Made by a program: the position numbers and the translations under genes. Below are positions 31,976-41,733 of a DNA stretch of 64,000 bases, piece by piece; position 1 is the stretch's first letter, and each line of letters starts with the position of its first letter. The DNA is taken from positions 274,575-338,574 of the forward strand of contig NW_014575559.1 in the NCBI RefSeq assembly GCF_000708205.1, in the 5' to 3' direction. Below the pieces are notes generated by a model. The model saw only the letters and a program-made list of their open reading frames with translations, searched no databases and was not told where the DNA came from. The stretch comes from Mixia osmundae IAM 14324. Lineage: Eukaryota; Basidiomycota; Mixiomycetes; Mixiales; Mixiaceae.

Positions 31976-32548
31976 ATGAAGATGATCTCGCTCGGTGTCA
32001 TGCTCGCCGCGCTGCTGTCTACCACCTATGCGAGTGCGATCGATGCGCAAGCAGGCCAGGCAATGCATTTGGCAAAGCGAGGCTTGTATGGCGGCCCCCT
32101 GATCTGCTGGATCCGCGCAACGGCAGCCGGTCAAGCTGACTCGGCCACTCAATTCGCTCTCAATTGGGACATGAAAGCAAATCAGTATCGCTCTGCATAC
32201 GTGCTCGGTACAGGCGCAGGACTGGTACCTGCCGACATGGAAGCCAATGCCGGCCACACGGTTTCTGGCTTCTCGAGTGAGCTCTCAATCGCTCGCCCGT
32301 GCACATGCGCCTGACAGCTGTGCATGTGCAGTCAATGCTGGCAGCTACCTTTACATACTCTCTTTTGTATATGATCACACGGGCTTCTTCCAAGTCAGGC
32401 TCGCCTCAGGGACGATCAATGGCGTCAGGTGAGTGTCTGATCTGCGCCTCGGCTGCTCACTGACCCGGTGGCATGGAGCATCGACACTTATGGCGTCTCG
32501 TGCGGCCAGACACCCTCGTTGCTCCCTGTCGTCAAGTATGCCGGCTAG
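31976..32548 (+). CDS. Small secreted protein with signal peptide and Kex2-like site
   Basis: Exons 31976-32276, 32332-32428 and 32479-32548, 155 aa. Residues 1-20 form a clear signal peptide (basic start, hydrophobic ALL core, TYAS cleavage region). A dibasic LAKR-G at about residues 33-36 suggests Kex2 processing to a mature chain beginning GLYGGPLICW. The mature part is Gly/aromatic-rich with only two Cys (ICW and SCGQ), plausibly one disulphide, and contains SYLYILSFVYDHTGFFQVRL. No known domain; secreted or cell-wall association is inferred. The last intron ends in GAG rather than CAG, but the resulting frame (IDTYGVSCGQTPSLLPVVKY) reads well to the stop at 32546-32548. It lies 87 bp upstream of the carrier gene on the same strand. 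Confidence 0.78.
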
Positions 32549-32635
32549 ACGTGACTGTTGTCAAGGAGACACGCGACCATCGTCTCGCTTCTTTGCTGTC
32601 AAGTGGTCGCGTTGAGTGACGCACTGAAGCATCCC

Positions 32636-33657
32636 ATGGAGGGCATACCTGCCGAGGAGCTCTCGAGCTTCTCGATGAAGCAACGTGATAAGGATCTCCT
32701 GGCAGGTGCGGCGGGAGGGATCGCACAGATTCTTGTGGGCATGCCATTCGACAATGTCAAGTCAAAGCTGCAGAGTGGAGCGAGGGAGTATGCCGGCGCA
32801 CTTGACTGTGCACGAAAGACAGCAGCTGAGGAAGGCATGCTTGCGTTCTACAAGGGGACCACCATGCCCCTCGTCTTCATCGGTCTCTGCGTCTCTGTCC
32901 AGTTCGGCGTGCTCGAGGCCGTCAAACGAGCTCAACAAGCCAGCAACCTCAGACGTACGGGCACAGAAACGCTCTCGATCCCTCAACTGTGCCTGGCAGG
33001 CTCTGCTGCAGGCTTCGCCAATGCTACCATCCTAGGCCCCGTTGAGCATATCCGCATAAGACTCCAAACTCAGCCACCAGGTCCAGAAGCCTACCGCGGA
33101 CCCTACGATGCTTGTCGTCGCATCTTTGCTTCCAATGGCATCACAGGCATCTACCGTGGTCAGACGATGACCTTTGCAAGAGAAGGATGGGGTCTGCTCT
33201 GCTACTTTGGCACGTACGAATCTCTCGTCGCGCGTGAATGCCGCGATCGCAATGTCACGCGCAAGGCAAGCTCATCCGTTCGATGATGACATGATGTATC
33301 TCATCACCTTTGCACGGACCGGACAGGAGATTGCTATTAGCTCATCGGCTTTGTATGGCGTCTGTGCAGGCTGGGCGCTCTGGCTGTCTGCCTACCCTCT
33401 GGACGTGATCAAGACGCGCATGCAAACCGACAACTTCGCCAAGCCACGATACAGCTCGTCTCTCGATTGCGCAAAGCAGCTCATCGCAAAAGGAGGTTGG
33501 AAAGGGTTCGCACGCGGTTTGACGCCAACGCTGATCAGAAGTCCGTTTGTGAACGCGGCAACTTTTGCCGTGCGTCTCTTCCACTTCTGTGGACGATCTT
33601 TGCTGAAGAGCATGATGACGACAGGTCTTTGAGTCGACACTCAAGTATCTCGGCTAA
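32636..33657 (+). CDS. YMC1: Mitochondrial carrier, YMC1/YMC2 type
   Basis: Exons 32636-33265, 33327-33569 and 33625-33657, 301 aa. It is an inner-membrane solute carrier with three tandem repeats, each with its signature: PFDNVKSKLQ, PVEHIRIRLQ and PLDVIKTRMQ. The second motif with EHIRIRLQTQ, and the VNAATFAVFE end, place it with yeast Ymc1/Ymc2 (linked to glycine, oleate or glutamate metabolism) rather than the carnitine or ornithine carriers. The first intron (61 nt) has a GC donor, AAG^GCAAGC. The resulting VTRK-EIAISSSALYGVCAG keeps exactly the Ymc1 spacing (LERK-DIPAWKLCIFGALSG); a GT donor 12 nt downstream would add four residues. The start is the first ATG in frame; upstream the frame is open only via TTG. 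Confidence 0.92.
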
Positions 33658-33831
33658 GCCCTGTCGATCTCTGTGACCGCCCTTTTGTGCCTGGCCTGAC
33701 GATAATGTCCAATCTTGGGCGTCGACCCAGGTTAGTGGTAGCCACGCGCTCTTTTCTTCGCCGACATCTGACGCATACAAAAGCTGACGACCTTCCTTGC
33801 TCCTCTCCTCTCTGTCGTCTTCAGCTCCATC

Positions 33832-34273
33832 ATGCAGACACCGCCGCTTTCGCTCTCACCTATGGCTGGCCAAGGTACACCGCCTCGTCTGCGTGTTGCC
33901 AGGCAGATGGCTGAGCTTTCCTACAGGCTTGCGCAGACGTAGCAGCGTTGACGCTACTCAGCTACCGATAAAGCGAGAGCAGTCGCCTTCGATACCAGAT
34001 GCAAACGAAGAAACTCAGCTGGCTCTGAGTCGCTCAATGAAACGCAAGACCAGCGGATTCTCGCCTAGCCTGTCGCGAATCCCATCCCAGGCCGGCTTCG
34101 TCTCACCGGCATCACCCGCGCCTGCTTCTGCGTATTCTGCATCATCAAGCCAGAGCAATAGCGAACCGGCTTCGCCGCTCGAGCATCTGCCGATGGCGCT
34201 GACGAGCATGCTACGCGAAGCCTGTAGTGCAGTCGAGCGCATGCTTCTCTTCTTGGAAGACGCCGAGCTATAG
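33832..34273 (+). CDS. Small Ser-rich protein of unknown function
   Basis: Exons 33832-33874 and 33927-34273, 129 aa. The N terminus is MQTPPLSLSPMAGQ, continuing across a 52-nt intron into LRRRSSVDATQLPIKREQ. A Ser/Pro-rich stretch (SPASPAPASAYSASSSQSNS) is followed by a predicted C-terminal amphipathic helix (LTSMLREACSAVERMLLFLE). Several RxxS and SP sites suggest phosphorylation. No family recognised. The intron model is supported by good GT-AG signals and by the coherent composition of the joined frame. Confidence 0.6.
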
Positions 34274-34491
34274 ACTTGGCCGGGCGACTTGTCTGCATCT
34301 GCGACTCAGTCGGTCGTGGCGCACTTTGTTGGTATTGCATTGCTTTAGCTCATTCGAGGAAGGACACCTTACGGAGGTGCAAGTCAGGAACAGCAGACAC
34401 GCAAACGAGTGAGGTAGAAGAATGCAAATACGCACGGAGCAGGCATGAAGGAGTATGTATATGCGCTGAGGCAAGGACGTAGACTATGCAA

Positions 34492-36439
34492 TCACTCTTG
34501 CAAGAACATCCTGTAGACTGGGTTGTCCGTCTCTTCCGCATACTTGTAACCCAGCTCGCTGAGAAAGACCTCAAAGGCTCCTGTGCGCTCAGGTGGTACT
34601 TGTATCGCCGCAAGCACTCTTGCCACATCTGTACAGGTCATTAGCTATCGCTTGTAATCTGATGCCTGACTTGCCTCCGCCCTGCCCTCGATAATGGAAA
34701 AGGGTGACATTGAAGAGACCCTGACTGATGCCTTGCAAGTACTTTCGCAACGCACCCGGTCGCTCGGGAAACTCAAACCGAAAGACGCGCTCGTTCGGTA
34801 TCGATTTTCTGCCGCCGACAAGGTAGCGAGCGTGAGATTTCGCGAGCTCGTTCTCGCTCAGATCGGTCACTTTCATACCGGCAGCAACGATGCTCTGCAT
34901 GATCTGTTCTAGTTCGGCCTGTCGCGCTGCCTGTGGCGAATCGACTATGCCCAAGCCCGGCACTTGTCCCGCTGCAAGATGAAATGCAAAGATGGCGTGT
35001 GCTTCTGCGGGTGAGGAGTAGCGATACGAGAACTCGGTGATGCTTCTAGGGTGGATGCAAGAGTGTAGCTTGAGAAATCTGCAAGGTACGTTCTGAGCCA
35101 TAGATACAGCGTAGGGATTGACGAGGACTTACGAGCCTTCCTGCTCGGGCAAGGTGACGCAGATGAGCGCTTCTCGCTTCTCGCCCAGCTCTGCGCGCTC
35201 GGCGACGAAGCGCAACCTGTCAAAGTTCATATTGGCGCCCGAGACAATGCCAACGAAGCGTTTGTTGGACCCGACAAGTTGGTTTTGCTGGATGTACTTC
35301 TTCATGCCCGCTACGGCCAAGGCGCCCGAAGGTTCCGAAATCGCTCGCGTATCTGCACGTCCTATGGGATGAGCTAGAGCTGCGATGTCGCTGTGAGCAC
35401 GTCTACCTTCGAAGATGTCCTTGATGGCTGCGCAGACTTCGTCGTTGGAGACAGACACCATCTCGTCGACAAAGTTTGAACAAACGCGAAAGGTCTCTTC
35501 GCCGACGATGCGTACTGCCGTGCCATCGGCAAAGAGGCCGACCTCCTTGAGTGAGACACGTTCGGTCCCTCTCAGACTAGCCGTGAGCGCGTTCTGATCG
35601 TAAGTCTCCACGCCAATGACCTTCACTCGCGGGGGCGCGATCTGCTTGACGTAGGCTGCTACGCCTGCCAGGAGTCCACCGCCACCCACGCAGACAAAGA
35701 TGGCATCGAGCTCGTCAGGATTGGTCTGTCGTAGTATCTCTACACCGATCGTGCCTTGGCCTGCGATGACGTATGGCTCATCGTAGGGGGGTATATTGAC
35801 GAGTTGGTGCGCGTGAGCTAACCGCGCGCATTCGAGCTTGGCTTCGTCAAAGTCTGTTCCGTGCAAGACGACTTTAGCGCCGTAGCGTTCGACGTTGAGC
35901 CATTTGATGGCGGGGGTATTGAGGGGCATGACGATAGTACAAGCTATACCGAGCTTGCTGCCTGCAAGAGCGACACCTTGCGCGTGATTGCCTGTCGGTG
36001 TGCGAGCCATGCATCAGTCGTTGCGCAGTCACTGTGAGACTTCCGACAGACCTGCAGAGCAAGCAATGACACCCCGCCATCGTTCGTCTTCGGTGAGAGC
36101 AGACATGAGGTTGTAAGCGCCTCTGATCTTGAAGCTAAAGACGGGTTGCAGATCTTCACGCTTCATGAGGATCTGGCAGCCCATCCTGCTGGACAGTGAC
36201 ACTGCCGGATTGAGTGGTGCTGCATCCCCACATCAGGATGGACATGCGGGGGCAGGGGCGGGAGTCATACTGGGCTGTACGAGCTCATAGACTCGAGACG
36301 TGAGGGCAAGTCGAACATAATCCGGTGTGCCGTCTGGGAGGATGCAGTGCTTCGGCAGTCGGGCGTACATACCCTCTGCTGGCTTGGTGACTGACGTCGA
36401 CGTGCTCGCTTCTGGCTGATGGCCGTTGACGATGGCCAT
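34492..36439 (-). CDS. ILV1: Threonine deaminase (threonine ammonia-lyase, biosynthetic)
   Basis: Minus-strand exons 36439-36271, 36219-36052, 35991-35407, 35352-35133, 35078-34675 and 34628-34492; 560 aa (yeast 576). It converts threonine to 2-oxobutanoate, the first isoleucine step. The PLP fold has Lys in [18 protein letters not shown] and the phosphate-binding VGGGGLLAG. Two C-terminal ACT-like regulatory regions follow ([14 protein letters not shown] and [16 protein letters not shown]...NVTLFHYRG). The last intron has a GC donor (GAG^GCAAGT); no GT in phase exists there, and it restores [16 protein letters not shown]. The first ATG gives a rather acidic N terminus ([12 protein letters not shown]), poor as a mitochondrial presequence. 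The frame is open upstream without an ATG (see findings). Start is 95 bp from divergent MES1. Confidence 0.95.
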
Positions 36440-36534
36440 GCTTCGAGTCGAGGAGGGGAGCAGCGTCACTCGGCAAAAAGTTGGCGACGACTTGAAGCAA
36501 CTCGACGACCTTGACGAGTCACTGGACGGCGAGG
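36440..36534. promoter_or_regulatory. 95-bp bidirectional ILV1/MES1 promoter
   Basis: Only 95 bp separate the divergent start codons, so at least part of each 5' UTR or promoter must be shared or lie within the neighbour. GAGTCA at 36516-36521 is a TGACTC core on the minus strand, the Gcn4-type site seen in many fungal amino-acid genes; chance occurrence is possible. Confidence 0.45.
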
Positions 36535-39106
36535 ATGGCAGCGAGAGATGCCCCGGAGAGGACGATCAAGAGCGGGCTGGAGATACGCTCCTTCAAGGAT
36601 GGCAACGGCAAGATGCAGGCTCGGTATGACTTCAGCAGAGCTACGCTGATGCCCTGACATGACAGCCTGCCCGTCAAGGGCGAACGCAACGTCCTCATCA
36701 CTTCTGCCTTGCCCTAGTGAGCGACCCTGTCTGGCTCCTGGCACGCATAGCTGATGGTGTGGCGCAGTGTGAACAAGTATGGCCAACGCTTCGAGCATGC
36801 TCAGCAGCTTGCTCACGTCATGCCAACAGTGCACCCCACCTGGGCAACATCATCGGCTCGACCCTCTCTGCAGACGTCTATGCTCGCTACTCACGCATAC
36901 GCAACCGCCCCACCCTCTACGCCTGCGGAACAGACGAGTATGGCACCACGACAGAGACCAAAGCGATGGCAGACGGCGTCACTCCTCAACAACGTCAGCC
37001 AGACTGCTCTCACTCTGAACTTCGCTGATGAACAATGTCAAGACAGTGTGTGATAGGTATCATCAGATTCACAAGACGAGCTACGAGTGGTTCCAGATCA
37101 GCTTTGACGTCTTTGGGCGGACGACGACGCCTCAGCAGACAGAGTCAGCCGACGCACTTTTAGCGGCTCGCAGGCAGCTGAGACTGCGTTGTACCACGAC
37201 AGGATCTGTCAAGACGCTTTCAAGAAGCTCTACAACAATGGTCTGCTCGAGAAGCAGTCCATGCAGCAGCTTTATTGCAACACAGACAAGAGGCACGCCG
37301 CATTGCAGTCATTGGCTTTGTCCATTACAGCTGACCTGCCTGTGCAGATTCCTCGCAGATCGCTTTGTAGAGGGCACATGCCCAAAATGCGGCTACAGCG
37401 TCAGTTTATCATCCTGCACCGTATTGATCGCTCAAAATCTTGGAGGAGCAGGACGCGCGAGGCGATCAGTGCGATAGCTGTACGAACCAGCTCGACCCAT
37501 TCGAGCTCATCAAGCCACGCTGTAAGCTATGCGGCAATGCGCCGGAAGAAAAGCATTCAGATCATCTCTTCATCAAGCTCGGTGAGATGCAGAAGGATCT
37601 CACTGTCTGGATAGACGAAGCGATCAAGACGGGGATATGGAGCAATAACGCGATAGCGCTCACGAAGGGTTGGTTAGACCAAGGTCTCAAACCGCGTTGC
37701 CTCACTCGCGATCTTTCTTGGGGCGTGCCCGTACCTCTGCCCGGCTGGGAAGGCAAGGTCATGTATGTCTGGGTGAGTTGGCAACTTCCCGCTCCTTATC
37801 AGCCTGACAGCAAGACAGTTTGATGCGCCATTCGGTTATCCATCGATCACTGCGACGTATACCGACGAATGGAAGCGATGGTGGCAAGACCCTGACAATG
37901 TCGAGCTGTATCAATTCATGGGCAAAGACAATGGTAGGCGAACAGCAGCTCGGATATACATCAGCTGATGCAAGAGCAGTGCCATTTCACACCATCATGT
38001 TCCCTGCTTTCCAGATTGGCTCAGGCGATAATTGGACCAAGCTGAACTCGCTCAGCACGACGGAATACCTCAACTACATGGATGTCAAGTTCTCAAAGTC
38101 TCGCGGTGTCGGCGTCTTTGGAGAGAATGCGAAAGACACGGGCGTGTCGGCATCCGTCTGGCGCTACTATCTCCTCATGAACAGACCTGAGACAAGCGAT
38201 ACCACCTTTACCTGGAGCGATTTTATCAATCGCAACAATGGCGAGCTTCTGGGCAACCTTGGCAACTTTGTCAATCGCGCACACAAGTTTGTCAATGCAA
38301 AGTACGACTCTGTCATCCCGGATCCGGCGTCAATCTCTTCAGACGTAGACCAACATCAAGATGCGCTCGACGAAGACCTCCAACGCGACGCAGATGCTCT
38401 GATATCTAGCTATATAGAAGATATGGAGCGGATAAAGATGCGCGCTGCACTAGACTCTATCATGCGATTGTCCAGTCGAGGCAATCTATACCTGCAGACT
38501 TCAGTTCTTGGCAACGATCTCTTCGCAAACCAACCCGCACGATGCGCTCGCGTCGTGTCCAATGCGCTCAATCTGACTTACGCACTCTCTGCAATGATAG
38601 AACCTTTCATGCCAGCCACAACAGAAGCTATTTTGACTCAGCTCAACGCGCCCGCTCGCAGTCTACCTACCTCGTTCGATCGTGGTCTCTTAGCAGGGCA
38701 CAAGATCTTACCTGCTGCGCACTTGTTCAAGCCCATCGATATAAAGATGGAAGCGATATGGCGCGCACAATATGGTGGCGACTCGAGCGCTACCGTTGAA
38801 GAGACGCCCAAAGAGAGCAAGCGCGCCGCAAAGCTCAAGGCGAAAGCCAAACAGTCGGCGCAGTCCGCGAGCGAACAATCGACGCTCGTCGGTCCAAAAT
38901 CGCCAGAAATTATTCGACTGGAGACCGACATCGTCGCGCAAGGAACCAAAGTGCGAGAAGCGAAAGCAGCTGCGAACAAAGATACTGCCCCAGAGCTGCA
39001 ATCAAAAGTTCAAGAGGAACTCTCGCAATTGCTCAAGCTCAAGCAAGATCTTGCCGAGCTAGTCTTGCAGACTTCACAGCTCCAGGTGACCAATGCGATC
39101 GAGTAG
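36535..39106 (+). CDS. MES1: Methionyl-tRNA synthetase, cytosolic
   Basis: Exons 36535-36623, 36666-36716, 36768-36776 (9 nt), 36830-36993, 37047-37143, 37203-37292, 37348-37399, 37452-37772, 37819-37933 and 37980-39106; 704 aa. Class I motifs: HIGH as NAPHLGN and KMSKS as [13 protein letters not shown]. The zinc-binding insert has [15 protein letters not shown]. The 9-nt exon supplies Tyr-Val-Asn of the invariant LITSALPYVNNAPHLGN. The intron at 37293-37347 starts GC (GAG^GCACGC) and gives [12 protein letters not shown] with family spacing; a 40-nt GT alternative would insert five residues. After the anticodon-binding domain comes a Lys/Ala linker and a WHEP-like helical end ([18 protein letters not shown]...[12 protein letters not shown]), which usually binds tRNA or partners. 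Confidence 0.95.
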
Positions 39107-39224
39107 GGAGAAGTAGACACTTTGCACGCCAGGCGCGCGCAAGTTGTACAGATATGAATTGCATGCAGTCGGAACAACACGAGGGAGTGATGACGAGAAA
39201 GTACAGAGTGTGCGTTGTTCGGTT

Positions 39225-41528
39225 TCAGTCTTCCTTGGAATCGCCCCAAAAATGGTCTTGGTAAGCGGTCAATTCGCGCTCGAGCTTATCCATCATGATC
39301 ATACTCTGAGGCGGCGCGGAGTCTACACGAGAGGTATTACTGCTCTCGCCAGAGGACGAGCCGCTTGTGCTCGATGCCAAGCCGAGCAAAGAGTTGCGCT
39401 TGCTGCGTTCGGCCATCTCGACTTGGGCTCGTTGCAGGTAGTCTAATATCGCCTTCGCCCTCTTGCGCAGTTCGGGTAGCGTAGACCGTTTGCTCGGAAA
39501 CTTGACCCGCATGGGAGGCTCCATCGCACGATCAGGTCCGGGCGCCTCTCGAGCTGCCTTTGATGTGGAAGCAATCGGTCGGGTGACGGGCACCTCGATG
39601 GGCTTTGGCGCGCTGGAAGGTAAGAGATGAGCGAGATGAGCGAGATGATCGGGCAGATGCCAGCTGAGTCTGTCTATGCCGCCATCTGCATGTGCATGAT
39701 GGTCTCGCGGCCGTCTCGGCGCAGGAACGACAGTGTGAGATTCTGCTGTCTTTCTGACGGGTGACCGTGGCGCGGAAGGAGCAGGCAGGGGGCGGGACGC
39801 TGGCGGACCCGGTTTGGGCCTATAAGTATACTGATTAGGGTGTTTGGGCTTTGCGAAGACACTTTCGCCCTCTGTAACCAGTGTGAGTACCTGCAAGTCT
39901 GTCTTGCAGTATGTGTGAGCTCACCTTGATTATCGGGCGGGGCAACTGCTTTGCGCTTCTTGCCCTTGCCGGATTTGGCTGGCGGTGGGTCAGGGTAGAA
40001 AGAATCAATATCTAAGTTGTCATCTTCTGCATAGGATGGTCGTACAGCAGCAGCTTTGCGATCTGCGAGCTGACGCCGTGATGTCGTCTTTGCGGGGCTC
40101 TCGGCCTCGCCTTCTTCATTCTCTTCTTGATCTTCTTGTTCGTCTTGCTGGTCACCGTCTGGCTCCTCGTCTTCCTCGGGCACTGCTGGCTCTTCGGGCT
40201 CGAGACCTAGATCTTTGAGTGATGCAGCGGTAGCGAGGGCGAGTTGCTCTTCCTCCAGCCGGCTATTGAGCGTGCTGCGTCGCTTGGGCATCGTCGGCGT
40301 TGAATAGCTGGCCGGTACATAGGAAGCGCTCTTTTCCTTTTTAGCCGATACGGGCGACATCTTCCCGGCTAGTACAGACTTTGCACGCTCTCGGTCTTGA
40401 CTCTGTGTCCTCTTGTGGTCCGATCTAGCCATACCCGACGCCGTGTCCTCTCTGACGGGAGACGCATATGATCTCGCGCGGCTTCCGCTCGTTTGAGATC
40501 TAGCTTTACCTTCGGAGGATCCCCTGCTTCTGCTTTGTGTAGGCCTGGGGTGCGGCTTTGATTCGCCCATCGGGTGCAAGTCGGGCCGACATTGCTCGCA
40601 ATAGTACGTGTCGGGGCAGGAAGTCTCTGCGAAGAGGCCGACGCAGGGGCCATGTTGCCAGACTTTGCACAGCTCGCACTGGATCATCAGTCCGTCTTCC
40701 ACCTCACCATCTACGCCATAGTCATGTCAGCTCGAGTCAGAGCATCATGGTGTCCGACGCACTGTTGTTGCCGCACGGACAGCGTGTGACATCCTCTGAT
40801 TCTAGCTCTTCTTCGTCCTCAGAGTAGATCGATGGCGCAGAACGAGCAGGTGCCTTGGCCCTCCTTGCAGCAGCGCCGCGTGTGCTGCCGCGTCCTCTGG
40901 CATGGCCCCCTCCTCTTCCCCGTGACTTGCCGGAGCTCTTGGAGCGTGAGCTAGTGGACAGTTGAGAGGCTGATCGAGCAGCAGGTGCGGCTGTCAATGG
41001 AGCAGCACGACGAGGTCGCCGTTTGGCCAATGCCTTTGCGGGCTCTTGCTCTTTCTCTTCTTGCTGCTCATTCTCTGGCTCCTCTTCCTCTCCGATGATG
41101 GGCTTCTCATCCAGCGGACTCCTCGACACACTCTGAGCTCGAGCAGGATCGTGGGAAGTAGCCAGATCGAGCTCATCTAGCTGTTCCTGCTTGAGCTCGA
41201 GCTGTCCCTGCCCTGCCTGCTCTGGCGCTGCTGCGTCTAGCTCGATCGACGCTGGGTCAAGCTCGACAGAGGTCTGCAGGTGGTCCGGCAGAGGAGCAGG
41301 TGTGGGATCGCCCGAGGTGGACAGGTCTTCAGGTGGAGTAGCAGAGGCAGTCTGGCCAGAGCTACTCGTGCCGCCCGAAGGCCCCGCTCGCTTGCCGTTC
41401 TTGCCGAGTGGGCCGTTCGAAGCAGACGAGCTTGGCTTGCTCACTCTCCTCCTAGATGTTGCCGCTGTGCAGAGCAGACCAAAGTCAGCCCGAGCTAGTG
41501 CGTGATGGGTGACTTTTGGCTGACCCAT
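39225..41528 (-). CDS. PHD-finger protein, Cti6-like
   Basis: Minus-strand exons 41528-40763, 40710-39925 and 39871-39225; 732 aa. A single PHD finger (about residues 248-300) spans the first intron: TRCPCGNNNGEVEDGLMIQC, then CKVWQHGPCVGL and YYCEQCRPDLHP, with the full Cys4-His-Cys3 set. The rest is acidic, Ser/Pro-rich and disordered, with Arg/Ser patches. The end (LERELTAYQDHFWGD) resembles Cti6-type subunits of the Rpd3/Sin3 deacetylase complex, so chromatin targeting via H3K4 methylation is the likely role. The frame is open to 41597 upstream through GTG; 41528 is the first ATG. The final intron (53 nt) restores EGESVFAKPKHPNQYTYR. Confidence 0.82.
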
Positions 41529-41733
41529 GTTGTACGGGCTCGGGATAGCTAGTGCAGCTCGCCAGTGTACAGACTGGACTGAGTAGGCAAGCCACACAGA
41601 GGCCTAGCCTCATCTGTGTGCCTGTCTGCTCACGCCGGCTCGCTGATCGTCTGGGCTTTGGAATGGATCGCGTCAGGTACAGACAGCCCAGCCCCTCTCT
41701 ACTCAGACGAGAAGCCGGCTCAGTGCATAGAGA

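Noticed and set aside
37308-37347. GT-AG alternative (40 nt) in MES1
   Set aside because: It would insert five residues before FLADRFVEG in a region of fixed length; the 55-nt GC-AG intron keeps family spacing. I hold this one with less certainty than the other GC introns because its donor reads GCACGC.
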